Shown piece after piece: positions 46,490 through 57,316 of a stretch of 64,000 nucleotides of DNA. The position numbers and the translations under genes were made by a program. Numbering within the stretch: position 1 is the stretch's first letter; every line of letters starts with the position of its first letter. The stretch covers positions 2,032,014-2,096,013 of the forward strand of contig NW_024753828.1 of assembly GCF_018991925.1 (NCBI RefSeq), written 5' to 3'. The notes beneath the pieces are model-generated. The model made no database searches. It saw only the letters and a program-made list of their open reading frames with translations, and was not told the DNA's origin. Origin of the DNA: Homarus americanus. Lineage: Eukaryota; Arthropoda; Malacostraca; Decapoda; Nephropidae.

Positions 46490-46740
46490 GTGGCGAATTT
46501 TTGTGACTCGTTCATGGCGACTTTTGTAACCCATTAATGGTGACTTTTGTGGCCCATTAATGACGACTGTGGCCCATTAATGGCGACTGTGGCCCATTAA
46601 TGGCGACTGTGGCCCATTAATGGCGAATTTTGTGGTCCATTAATGGCGACTTTTGTGGCCCATTAATGGCGACTGTGGCCCATTAATGGCGAATTTTGTG
46701 GTCCATTAATGGCGAATTTTGTGACCCATTAATGGCAGTA
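46490..46740. repeat. CCATTAATGG minisatellite
   Basis: About ten tandem units of 20-26 bases, CCCATTAATGGCGACTGTGG and longer variants with TTTTGTGG. Each unit carries the palindrome CCATTAATGG. Confidence 0.9.
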
Positions 46741-46754
46741 CAGGTGGATATACT

Positions 46755-47812
46755 GTTACTACCACTCTCTATCATCCATGAATCTACCTAGCCTCCTTTT
46801 GAAACTTTCCAGAGTTCCCGCACTTACTACAAAGTTGCTAAGCTTGTTCCACTCGTCCACCACCCTATTTGTGAACCAGTTTCTTCCTATCTCCCTCTTA
46901 AACCTAAACTTATCCAACTTGAATCCGTTGCTCAGAGTCCTATCCTGCTCGGATATTATAAGAACTTTATCTCCCCTTTATTGATTCCTTTCACCCACTT
47001 AAATACTTCTATCATATCTCCCCGCACTCTTCGTCTTTCTAGGGAATGCAAGTTAAGTTTCTTTAACCTATCCTGATTTGGAAGGTTTCTAAGTCCCGGA
47101 ATCATTTTTGTCATTCTTCGCTGCACCAACTCTAGTGAATTTAAATCCATTCTATAATAGGGGCACCAGAACTGAACCGCATAATCGAGGTGCGGCCTGA
47201 CTAGCGCAAGATATAGTTGCAATAAGACCTCTGCATTCTTATTACTTACACTTCTAGATATAAAACCCAATATTCTGTTTGCCTTATTTCGAACATTAAC
47301 GCACTGTTTTCTAGGCCGTAGGTCCAGGCTTACAAGTACCCCTAGGTCTCTTTCACAAGTCGACTTCTCTAGGTTGATGTTGTTAAGGCTGTATACATTG
47401 TCAGTATTTGTTCTTCCAATATTAAGTACGCTGCACTTGCTGGTGTTGAATTTCATTTGTCATTTTTCAGACCACCCCTGCAGTTTATTTAGATCCTCCT
47501 GTAATGCATTTGCATCCTGCCCTGAATTAATTTGCCGCCCTATTTTGGTGTCATCCGCAAACTGCTTATGTCACTGCTGATCCCAGTATCTAGATCGTTT
47601 ATGTAGATTATGAACAAGAGTGGGCCTAGTATTGACCCCTGGGGAACCCCACTGGTTACACGGCCCCACTCAGATTTAACACCATCTACGCTGACCCTCT
47701 GTGTTCTGTCGGTGAGCCATGATTTTATCCAATTTAAAACTTTCCCCTCGATACCATGAGCCTTAATTTTTCTCAGAAGCCTCTGATGCGGTACTCTGTC
47801 AAATTCTTTGCT
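46755..47812 (-). mobile_element. 5'-truncated CR1-like LINE, second family
   Basis: Minus-strand RT begins abruptly at [18 protein letters not shown] and continues with [30 protein letters not shown] and MKFNTSKCSVLNIGRTN. The distal part (RDLGVLVSLDL, QRRMTKMIPGLRNL, VVDEWNKLSNFVV) ends FMDDREW. A frameshift near the FADD box, a stop before QMKFN, and another shift near 46970 inactivate it. It shares architecture with the LINE at 37213-38725 but is a distinct family. The 3' end runs directly into the CCATTAATGG minisatellite. Confidence 0.88.
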
Positions 47813-47896
47813 CTGGGACGATGCTCACAATGACGAATGGGAGAAACATCTTTATGAAACATCTTACCTACTAAGGATGAAGCTTAATGTTACGGA

Positions 47897-47898
<2 letters not shown>

Positions 47899-47927
<29 letters not shown>
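47899..47927. repeat. (AC)n microsatellite
   Basis: A pure AC run. Confidence 0.95.
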
Positions 47928-47929
47928 GT

Positions 47930-49095
47930 AACTTTGTGTGACGCGTTGCCTGACTTGGGTGGCTTTGAGCGAACCATACACTTGATAACACAATTTATGT
48001 ATCCTTCCTGTCCATGATTTACAACAATAACTGTAGGGCAAAAGTTACAATATTATACTTATAACACTGTCATGTATTGATACTATGACTAATAACCAAG
48101 ATACAGAGCACGATGAACATAACATGATAATGACAGTGAAGCCTGGAAGAGTTCATATCATAACTTGTGTGTTCGTGTGTATGTTGCCCCGTGAGTTACC
48201 GTGGGCCTCCATGTGCCCAGGTGGGATGGTCAAAATGTTACACTATAAGTGTGTCAAATGAGGAGTGACTGATCCACATTTAATTTAAGGTTTTTGAAAT
48301 ATGTAGTTAAATTAAACACGATTTTTCATATAGTTAGGCGAATGATGAGAAATAAAAGATATAGATGGGGTGTGGTGGAAGCGCTGTAAACGTTGTGTGG
48401 ACTCACTGGGTGGTTTGGAAGTGTTTATTTCCACTCATACTTTCGTAACTACATCCTATGGTAATTTTTCTTTGTGTTCATATATAATGAAGATAATGCA
48501 GAGTATAAAATGCCATATACAATATTTATACAAACTATCATCTATACAGCTGTACTATATGTTCGTGCGTGTGTTGCCTCGTGATAGTTAGTGTCATGGT
48601 TTTGGTATGAATCGGTGGTAGTATGAGTGGATTATATTATATAAAGATAATAATATGTCGTATTTCTTATTTCTTACCGTAGAGTTCGATACCTTCACAC
48701 TGATTACTTACAGGAGATTATGGCGTATCTACGTAGAAGTTCACTCCACCACTCGACATTCCATGATTTATACTTGATAAATGATGATTTAATGAATTCA
48801 TTTAATTTTCAACATCCATCTAAGTTATTGGTTATACTTTGTCATAACCAATCAGTCATTACCTTTAGTAATAATAAGATAGGATCACAGATACGGGCAG
48901 ATAATTGCACTTACATTTATTTGTCAAGCTTCCATACAATGATTTACAATTTGCATGGATGTATGATTCACTCACGTTCACGCTGTGATGAAATTAATCT
49001 TCTAAAACAGGGAATTTCCAACTTGGGGACACATGTGATTACTCTACTGTGGGTATGACTTAACAGAGCCTTAATTCTTCAAGTGATACATTTAC
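47930..49095. other. No recognised gene
   Basis: AT-rich, short frames only. Confidence 0.5.
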
Positions 49096-49096
49096 T

Positions 49097-49590
49097 GCCA
49101 GCCTGAATTGCTTTGTTACAACCAGGCTTCATCACAAGAACGTCTTTCCACGGCCATAACAACAAAAAGTACTCTTGGGTTACCACACATTGTCTCGTGT
49201 CACTGACAGTCACTGTAGACGGTTATCTCGGCAAGGAGAACTGGTAAGCGTGACTTGAATTAACCATTTAGGTGCAATAGACCAGCCTGGATTGCTTTTG
49301 TCGCAACCAGGCTTCCACACGTGATATTTCCACGGGGATAACAAACCTAGGTTAACACACTTAGTCTCGTGTCGATCACGGTCACTGTAGACGGGTGTCG
49401 TGCAGGAGAACTCTGTAAGCGTGAATTAATTAACCATTTAATGAAGGTTTGATAGGCCAGCCTGGATTGCTCTTGTCGCAACCAGGCATCCACACGTGAT
49501 ATTTCCACGGGGATAACAACCTAGGTTAACAAGCTTAGTCTCGTGTCGACGACGGTTCACAGGACGGAGTGGCGATGGAGGACTCTGTGT
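49097..49590. repeat. Three ~180-bp tandem units
   Basis: CCAGCCTGGATTGCT recurs at 49098 (one mismatch), 49282 and 49457. Each is followed by CAACCAGGCTTCCACACGTG, TTTCCACGGGGATAACAA, and CTTAGTCTCGTGTCG. The last unit is incomplete. The first is the most diverged. Confidence 0.85.
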
Positions 49591-49841
49591 GGTGTGGTGT
49601 CCAGCCCCCTTTCAGGAGGGAGAGGATGGAGACGACGGCTTAACTAACCCATGGCTCAGGGGATACTACTTAAAATGAGGTTTTTGGGTGTGAAGCGATG
49701 AACAGTACAACACTATTTCACTGCCCACCCCCCTAAAGGCTGGCTAACATACACTAATTGAAAAATACCTGTCCCAGTTCTGCCTCGCCGGGCGTCTTAT
49801 CTCTGGTAAAACAAACTTTGGAGTTGGTTGCGTGGGTAAGC

Positions 49842-50860
49842 CTAACGCAACCCATGACAGTTAAAGTGGGCCCCCGTCCAGAAAGGACACTGTACTAACC
49901 TCCAGCACCGACCCAGGCGGCCTAGAGAATATGGTTTCTGAGTGTACAAGAATGAGTTATCCTTGTGTGACGACATCCACAGAGAAACGGTGGGCACTGT
50001 GGGCAAGACGAGTGTTACGAGCCCTCGGTCTTGCCGGCGGTACACAGGATGCCAAATCCACTGAACTTTGCCCGTTAAATTACCTGTGAGAAAGAGAGAA
50101 AGTGAAGCAACACTGCAGCGAAAAAAAGTGGAAAAAAGTTTATCAACTAAAGGAGGGGAGTTAATATGACTAATTGCTTTTGATTCAACCCTATCTAACA
50201 GTTGGACAGAAGAAGAGCCTCCGCAGATATGAGAGCAGCACTCCAAGTTAGGACAAATGAATCCCGTATATACTTGAAGCAACTGATCAGGAGTGAAGTA
50301 GCTACGGCATCTGTACAGCATTCCCAGCTTTCAGGAGGCAGCTTTAGCAGTGTTAAGGATGTGTGGCTTCCATGACATATTAGAGGAAATGGTGAGGCTT
50401 AGCATATTTATTTTAGAATTTGGCAGAATGATAACGTCCTAAAATGTGATTGGTGGGAGATCATCTAATTTGGAAAGTATAATTGGTAAATACTGAGTTT
50501 TATTACTATTGAATTTAACCAAATTTCTACCTCCCCATTCGGAGATGCTGCACAGATCCGCATTGATGGATGTAATGATATCAGCTCTAGAAACAGATCT
50601 AGTTTGAGAATGAGGGGAAGGGGAAAATATGAAGAAGAATGAAGAATAGAATCATCAGCATAAGAATGGATAGAATTAGTCGTAGTGTGAAATAAATCAT
50701 TGATAAAAATAAGGAAGAGAGTAGGTGAAAGAACAGAAACCTGTGGGACACCACTATTGGTAAAGAGCGAGAGATCGATTCCTCGACAACAACTGCTACA
50801 GATCGGTTCTCAAGGAAGCTAGATATTAGAGAACAAATGGAAATTTAGTGTTTGTTTTAT
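49842..50860 (-). mobile_element. Jockey-like LINE fragment
   Basis: The minus strand encodes NSGVPQVSVLSPTLFLIFIN, SIHSYADDSILHSS, and after shifts MLYRCRSYFTPDQLLQVYTG, ECCSHICGGSSSVQLLDRVE, SKAISHINSPPL. These are the YADD box and distal region of Jockey-type RT proteins. Several frameshifts and stops are present, and the 5' part is missing at the (ACT)n boundary. Confidence 0.8.
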
Positions 50861-50862
50861 TG

Positions 50863-50940
50863 CTACTGCAACTACTACTATTACTACTACTACTACTACT
50901 ATTATTAATATTACTACTACTACTACTACTACTACTACTT
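50863..50940. repeat. (ACT)n microsatellite, 3' side of the first retroelement copy
   Basis: Runs of ACT with a few ATT/GCA interruptions, directly adjoining the poly(A) (poly-T on the plus strand) end of the element at 50944. Confidence 0.95.
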
Positions 50941-50943
50941 AAA

Positions 50944-53900
50944 TTTTTTTTTTTTTTTTTTAAACGTGGCCTCCAGCCTCCCCCAATAGCCACACCTTCG
51001 CCACCATTTATTTACCTTAATATTAAATATCCTAATACATAAGAAACTATCCTATCTGTGTTAAATTAGTTGAGCCGCAGATCCATGCGGCATTCAGTGA
51101 CTGTAGCCTCATAGTCGATATCTGCAGCAGTTGTCGGAGTAGGGGCAGAAGCTCTCGTTCCCCTGAGGCAGAGCAAAGCCGACCGAAGGAGAGAGAAGGA
51201 CAGTCGACATCTCATCCAGGCTGTGACATAACTTCTGGGCTGCTGCTTCTGTTCGGAGATCAGCTCCGCGAGTCTGGCGTAGAAACATCTTGCACTTGGG
51301 CCCATCCCACCAGAGGTTGTGAACACTAGAGGAGTGAAGCTGCCTTGATCAACATTTTGAATTCTCTCCCCATATGCCCTTCTCTTGTCGTTCTCGTTCC
51401 TCCTATGCGCAGCATCGAGAGCTAGGTTACGGTGACAAACGGCCATGGGATCAAAAATCCTGATGTCGAAGAAAGCTCGCTGTCCCCGCGTCCAGAATCC
51501 TCGAGCACTGACGTCCACACGGGCTTCGTTAGATGTGTTTGAAGTCCTGTGTTGGAAGATCTCGCCATCCAGTGGAAGGAGGGTCGGTTCTACCATGACG
51601 TCCCGGCAGATTTCCTTCAACATATTTGCTGTGAGATCCCTTACCTCGTCATGCCTCATGCATATGAAGCCCCCCTTCTTGCAAACCATGGCGTGATCGC
51701 CATCATAGGAATAGCCACACACGCATTGGGAGGGCAAACCATCTACTGGCCAACCGTACCTTAGAGCAATGGCATCTGTAAATTCTTGTTTGTTAAGGCT
51801 GAAACCATTTGCCCTTATCGGTAACGTAGTTAGCCAGTTCGAGGCGCCCACCTCCTGCGCTATAGCTACTTTTTTTGTCAAATTTTCTGGAACCAGCAGC
51901 AATAGTTGCTGCAACATGTCATTTTGGCAGTGCTGCCGATCTGTTGTAATGGACCTACGGATCTTATTAACTTCGCTGGTGTCCACTTCCCCTGTTGCAT
52001 TCTGGGCTATTATGTGGTCAGTGAGGGCTGCCGTGAGCTTAAGTGAATTTTGATGTTCAGAGTCAGCAATCTCCTCTGGATTAGTTAGTCCCATCCCTCC
52101 CAGTCTTGGTGGAAGTGCAAGAAGTGTTCTTTCTGCTAGGGTTAAGTCGTGGTGTTTCACTAGTTTGGGAATGAACTTGACACTGATTGCTTCTTCCAAA
52201 GGGTGGAGGAGAGGTCGGATCTCAGGGATGGTACGCAACAGGTAGTTCCAACGATGCTTGACTCCATCTGTGAATGCTGCAAAGGCCGCATGTGGCTCTG
52301 TGTTAGCAATCTCCGATAGAGCGTGGATTTTGCTAACCCACTCATTCACTTTTCCCCCTACGTACTGGGTCTTGAAGTCCGTAGTGCCAATTACTGCGCC
52401 TAGATGTCTTTGGCCGTCCTTAGTTATTTTAACCTCACTTTCGCCGAAAACCTCCACAGCCCGATCATAATGATCTGGCTTCACGATGAGGAAGGATTTG
52501 CTGGCGTTAGGGTGGTACCCTATATGTGGACCTCGCGATGTTACCAGGTCCCACCACTTTTTGATGTCCTCCACTTTTCCTGCTCCTGTGAGGTCATCAG
52601 CATATGCCACTTGTTTGACCCCAGTTGTTTCATACTTTATTTCTTGTTGGAGCACTGATAGGCCTATTGCATACATTGCCATTGCAACGGGGTCCCCCTG
52701 TGTTGTTCCCTCGGTCGACTGTAGGATGGTATCACCTCGTAGAGCCTTGTTGTTTACTATGTAGAGGTCTGAAGGATTCCTATACGAATTTTCAACATAC
52801 ATCGCAAAGCTAGGACACTTGATCTTGATGTTGTGCAGTGCAGCCTTGCGGTTAAGTATGTTGAATGCGTTTGAAGCATCCACAAGAAGAACGGCCTCAC
52901 AATCCCGCTGCTCAAATATCAATCTCATGGCGTGAATGGCCGCCTCCCCACCAGCCTGGTGGCCAGCACACACTTGTAGGTTCCCTGCTGCTGCCCTGAC
53001 ATCATCCTTTACCACCTCCATTATACACTTTCCGATGATCCGCCTCAGCACTTCCCCCACCCCTATAGGTCTACATCCTGGATTCTTTTCCAGAGGAATA
53101 AGGCGGCAGGCCGTCAGAGCCTGGAGGTGATGGCAGCAAGAGGATGCAAGCTTTCTTGCAAGGGTGGCAATGGCAATGCAGAGTTCGCTTGCTACAGGGC
53201 CAAACTTGTTAGTGCTGAGGATGACTCTCCAACCGTTTGCATCCAGACCTGAAGGGCCGGCTCCTCCTCGAGTCTTCAGTGCCTTTTTCCACACCATCTC
53301 TCCTGTTATTTTCTCGAACAGGACAACATTTGGTGGGATATAGTCACCCTGGAGCCTGATGCCTTCATCTTCACTTGCAGGGGGATGTTTCTCTTTCAAT
53401 AGTTTTAATGTCGCACTGTTTATTGGCATCACTCCACCGGAGGATTCATGTGTTAGAGATCTTACCGCGAGAGACACTTTTCCCACACGCATTTTGTTTC
53501 CAAATTTTCTTGCCACGTCATCGGTGTTTTGCTTTCCGTCACCCGTAGATTTTAGTCTCTCCTGCAGTGTTCTTGCTTCACATAGGAGATCATCTAGGGC
53601 CCCAGTCCGCCACATTGTCGACCTTCTCTTCATTGCTGCCACATTTTCTTTGTGCTTAGCCTTTGTGTGTGTCCTCTGACAAAATAGATGTGGTATTATT
53701 GCCAGTATTTGAAGAGCTAGGGGGGCGAGGAAACGGTCCTGAGTGTAATCAGTCATGAAGAAAGTCATCTCCCGAATCATTTCTTTGGTGGCCGCACACT
53801 TGGGTGGTTCAAATAAGTTAGCGGGCGACCACTTGACAATTTCTGAGTAGGTTTCTTTGACCCATACGCCTGCATTTTCCATCGACATGCCTTTCCACTG

Positions 53901-54865
53901 AGGCGGCAGTCTCTCATTCTCCTCCTGGACACCTACTACTGAGGGAGCAGCATTTATTAGTACTACATTTTCGGGTTGAGTAGACTCACTGCTATCATTT
54001 GGGATATCATCGGGTGGTTGGGTCCCGGCGATATCCACTGTGGCCGCCTGTGTCGGCTCCCTGCCACGTGGGTTCCGACACTGGTCTAGCTTCCTGCAAT
54101 CGACACATGATCGATTGTTTCTCGCACAAAAACAATTTGTGCAGTTTTGGTTCGGGCTAGCACAGACGCAGCAAAAACTGTTGCCAGGCATAGTGACCAG
54201 CAACTCGGGCGACAGATATTTCCGCCTCCGACCTCTGCTATTGGGCCCATACGGACGAAGGAACTAGATCTTATGCGTATGAGGCACAGGGGTGACAGCC
54301 TGGCCTTCGATGTCCGGGTAGTAAGGGCATATGCGCGCGTGTGGTTGTGTCGGGCACCCCCCATGTGGGCGATAATCCACACATGAGAATAATCCACTGG
54401 GAGCAAGAATTGTCACACCTAACACTTGATTATGTCACTTTGGTAGAGATAGCCACCATTTCTATGGACTCGCTGATGTAACATTAGTTATATATACTCA
54501 CTGGGTCAGCCGACATTACATGGAGTGGCCGTTACTTGAGGCACTTGGCCCCATAGGGGCGAGAGTCGCGGTGCCACCCTTGCTAGGGTAGGCCTATCGA
54601 CACACTGGCACTGACACTTGGCAACTCCAGCCACCCACCATTCAAACACTCACAGGCTTACTTGGAGATCGCCGGTGAACACGAGCAATATTTGCGTTTC
54701 ATGTCGTAAGGAATGAGACGAGCCGTCGGCGCTGATGCTCAAGGTGACATCCAAACTTTCATCGACACACTGTGAAATTCTCGCTCCCACAAACTGAGTA
54801 TATCCCCACCAATAACACTTTAAATCAGGGAAGGCACCCCAACACAACCACGCCGCCCGGACCCC
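50944..54865 (-). mobile_element. Restriction-endonuclease-type LINE, apparently full-length (copy 1)
   Basis: About 3.9 kb on the minus strand: ~660 bp leader from 54865, one ORF (54203-51066), a ~120 bp 3' UTR with GGGGGAGGCTGGAGGCC, and an A tail at 50961-50944. It is bounded by (ACT)n on both sides (54866-54900 and 50863-50940). The start GGGGGTCCGGGCGGCG directly after the array suggests an intact 5' end. The ORF has no visible break, so this copy may be recent and potentially competent (inference). Confidence 0.8.
51066..54203 (-). CDS. Retroelement polyprotein: Cys-rich N-terminus, RT, CCHC, endonuclease
   Basis: 1045 residues, a single frame. The N-terminus is Cys-rich (CCVCASPNQNCTNCFCARNN, RSCVDCRKLDQC), probably metal-binding. 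The RT region starts about residue 300 with GGAGPSGLDANGW, ACRLIPLEKNPGCRPIGVGE, VLLVDASNAFNILNR, STEGTTQGDPVAMAMY and catalytic YADD at 534-537. After ~290 residues comes CVCGYSYDGDHAMVC (C827, C829, H837, C841), then RHDEV, EP at 872-873, ARVDV (D897) and FFDIRIFDP (D913-x-R915). That order, RT then CCHC then a PD-(D/E)XK-like module with RH-x2-V and EP landmarks, is that of R2/R4-type restriction-like-endonuclease LINEs. The conserved tail TPLVFTTSGGMGP follows. The GGAGPSGLD RT type is common in aquatic invertebrate genomes. Clade not determined. The Met start precedes the Cys-rich block. Confidence 0.85.
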   Translation of the reverse strand: MLVTMPGNSFCCVCASPNQNCTNCFCARNNRSCVDCRKLDQCRNPRGREPTQAATVDIAGTQPPDDIPNDSSESTQPENVVLINAAPSVVGVQEENERLPPQWKGMSMENAGVWVKETYSEIVKWSPANLFEPPKCAATKEMIREMTFFMTDYTQDRFLAPLALQILAIIPHLFCQRTHTKAKHKENVAAMKRRSTMWRTGALDDLLCEARTLQERLKSTGDGKQNTDDVARKFGNKMRVGKVSLAVRSLTHESSGGVMPINSATLKLLKEKHPPASEDEGIRLQGDYIPPNVVLFEKITGEMVWKKALKTRGGAGPSGLDANGWRVILSTNKFGPVASELCIAIATLARKLASSCCHHLQALTACRLIPLEKNPGCRPIGVGEVLRRIIGKCIMEVVKDDVRAAAGNLQVCAGHQAGGEAAIHAMRLIFEQRDCEAVLLVDASNAFNILNRKAALHNIKIKCPSFAMYVENSYRNPSDLYIVNNKALRGDTILQSTEGTTQGDPVAMAMYAIGLSVLQQEIKYETTGVKQVAYADDLTGAGKVEDIKKWWDLVTSRGPHIGYHPNASKSFLIVKPDHYDRAVEVFGESEVKITKDGQRHLGAVIGTTDFKTQYVGGKVNEWVSKIHALSEIANTEPHAAFAAFTDGVKHRWNYLLRTIPEIRPLLHPLEEAISVKFIPKLVKHHDLTLAERTLLALPPRLGGMGLTNPEEIADSEHQNSLKLTAALTDHIIAQNATGEVDTSEVNKIRRSITTDRQHCQNDMLQQLLLLVPENLTKKVAIAQEVGASNWLTTLPIRANGFSLNKQEFTDAIALRYGWPVDGLPSQCVCGYSYDGDHAMVCKKGGFICMRHDEVRDLTANMLKEICRDVMVEPTLLPLDGEIFQHRTSNTSNEARVDVSARGFWTRGQRAFFDIRIFDPMAVCHRNLALDAAHRRNENDKRRAYGERIQNVDQGSFTPLVFTTSGGMGPSARCFYARLAELISEQKQQPRSYVTAWMRCRLSFSLLRSALLCLRGTRASAPTPTTAADIDYEATVTECRMDLRLN

Positions 54866-54900
54866 CTACTACTACTACTACTACTACTGCTACTACTACT
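54866..54900. repeat. (ACT)n between the two retroelement copies
   Basis: About 11 ACT/GCT units lying between the 5' end of copy 1 and the A tail of copy 2, so both elements share one microsatellite. Confidence 0.95.
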
Positions 54901-57260
54901 TTTTTTTTTTATTGGCCTCCAGCCTCCCCCAATAGCCACACCTTCGCCACCATTTAATTACCTTAATATTAAATATCCTAATATATAAGTAGCTATCCTA
55001 TCTGTGTTAAATTAGTTGAGCCGCAGATCTATGCGGTATTCAGTGACAGTAGCCTCATAGTCAATATATGCAGCATTTGTCTGAGTTAGGGCAGAAGCTC
55101 TCGTTCCCCTGAGGCAGAGCAAAGCCGACCGAAGGAGAGAGAAGGACAGTCGACATCTCATCCAGGCTGTAACATAATTTCTGGGCTGCTGCTTCTGTTC
55201 GGAGATCACCTCTGCGAGTCTGGCGTAGAAACATCTTTCACTTGGTCCCATCCCACCAGAGGTTGTGAACACTAGAGGAGTGAAGCTGCCTTGATCAACA
55301 TTTTGAATTCTCTCCCCATATGCCCTTCTCTTGTCGTTCTCGTTCCTCCTATGTGCAGCATCGAGAGCTAGGTTATGGTGACATGCGGCCATGGGATCAA
55401 AAATCCTGATGTCGAAGAAAGCTCGCTGTCCCCGCGTCCAGAATCCTCGAGCACTGACGTCCACACGGGCTTCGTTTGATGTGTTTGAAGTCCTGTGTTG
55501 GAAGGTCTCGCCATCCAATGGAAGGAGGGTCGGTTCTACCATGACATCCCGGCAGATTTCCTTCAACATATTTGCTGTGAGGTCCCTTACCTCGCCATGC
55601 CTCATGCATATGAAGCCTCCCTTCTTGCACACCATGGCGTGATCGCCATCATAGGAAGAGCCACACACGCATTGGGAGAGCAAACCTTCTACTGGCCGAC
55701 CGTACCTTAGAGCAATGGCATCTGTAAATTCTTGTTTATTAAGACTGAAACCATTTGCCCTTATCGGTAACGTAGTTAACCAGTTCCGGGCGCCCACCTC
55801 CTGTGCTATAGCTACTTTTTTTTTCAAATTTTCTGGTACCTGCAGCAACAGTTGCTGCAACTTATCATTTTGGCAGTGCTGTCGATCTGTCGTAATGGAC
55901 CTACGAATCTTAATTACTTCACTGGTATCCACTTCCCCTGTTGCATTCTGGGCTATTATGTGGTCCGTGAGGGCTGCCTTGAGCTTAAGTGAATTTTTAT
56001 GTTCAGTGGCAGCAATCTCCTCTGGATTTGTTAGTCCCATCCCTCCCAGTCTTGATGGAAGTGCAAGAAGTGCTTCTTCTGCTGGGGTTAAGTCAGGGTG
56101 TTTCACTAATTTAGGAAGGAAATTGACACTGATAACTTCTTCCAGAGGGTGGAGGAGGGGTCCGATATCAGGGATATTACGCATCAGGTAGTTCCAACGA
56201 TGTTTGACTCCATGGGTGAATGCAGCAAAGGCAGCATGTGGCTCTGTGTTAGCAATCTCAGACAGAGCTTGGATTTCACTAACCCACTCATTCACCTTTC
56301 CCGCTACATACTCGGTCTTGAAGTCCGCAGTGCCAATTACTGCGCCTAGATGTCTTTGGCCGTCCTTAGTTATTTTGACCTCACTTCCGCCAAAAACCTC
56401 CAATGCCCGTTCATAATGTTCTGGCTCCACGATGAGGGAGGACTTGCTGGCGTTTGGGTGGTACCCTATTTGTGGACCTCGTGATGTTACCAAGTCCCAC
56501 CACTTTTTGATGCCCTCCACTTTTCCTGCTCCTGTAAGGTCATCAGCATATGCCACTTGTTTGACCCCAGTTGTTTCAAATTTTATTTCTTGTTGGAGCA
56601 CTGATAGGCCAATTGCATACATTGCCATTGCAACAGGGTCCCCCTGTGTTGTTCCCTCGGTTGACTGTAAGATGGTATCACCTCTTAGAGCCTTGTTGTT
56701 TACTATATAGAGGTCTGATGGATTCCTATACGAATTTTCAACATACATTGCAAAGCTTGGACACTTGATCTTGATGTTGTGCAGTGCAGCCTTGCGGTTA
56801 AGTATGTTGAATGCATTTGAAGCATCCACCAGGAGAACGGCCTCACAATCACGCTGCTCAAATATCAATCTCATGGCGTGAATGGCGGCCTCTCCGCCAG
56901 CCTGGTGGCCAGCACACACTTGTAGGTTCCCTGCTGCTGCCCTGACGTCATCCTTTACCACCTCCATTATGCATTTTCCGATGATCCGCCTCAGCACTTC
57001 CCCCACCCCTATTGACCTACATCCTGGTTTCTTTTCCAGAGGAATAAGGCGGCAGGCCGTCAGGGCCTGGAGGTGATGGCAGCAAGAGGATGCAAGCTTT
57101 CTTGCAAGGGCGGCAATGGCAGTGCAGAGATCCCTTGCTACAGGGCCAAGCTTGTTTGTGCTGAGGATGACTCTCCAACCGTTTGCATCCAGACCTGAAG
57201 GGCCGGCTCCTCCTCGAGTCTTCAGTGCCTTTTTCCACACCATCCCTCCTGTTATTTTCT
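54901..57260 (-). mobile_element. Restriction-endonuclease-type LINE, 5'-truncated (copy 2)
   Basis: Closely similar to copy 1 along its whole length (a few percent difference by eye). It starts at AGAAAATAACAGG, corresponding to about residue 296 of copy 1, and ends in an A tail. The 5' flank (57261-57279) is ACTACTTCTACTACTACTT and the 3' flank is the (ACT)n at 54866-54900. Confidence 0.88.
55012..57243 (-). pseudogene. Truncated copy of the RT-CCHC-endonuclease ORF
   Basis: 743 codons from the first Met, uninterrupted. It retains GGAGPSGLDANGW, YADD, CVCGSSYDGDHAMVC, ARVDV and FFDIRIFDP, but lacks the Cys-rich N-terminus and the region before RT through 5' truncation. Differences from copy 1 are mostly substitutions that leave the frame open, so truncation was recent or the frame has had little time to decay. 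Confidence 0.85.
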
Positions 57261-57277
57261 ACTACTTCTACTACTAC

Positions 57278-57313
<36 letters not shown>
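57261..57313. repeat. (ACT)n then (AC)n microsatellites
   Basis: A short imperfect ACT stretch (57261-57278) followed by a pure AC run to about 57313. Confidence 0.95.

Positions 57314-57314
<1 letters not shown>

Positions 57315-57316
<2 letters not shown>

Noticed and set aside
54086..54406. 106-codon minus-strand frame at the start of the RLE element
   Set aside because: It overlaps the true ORF start in another frame and has no motif; treated as leader.
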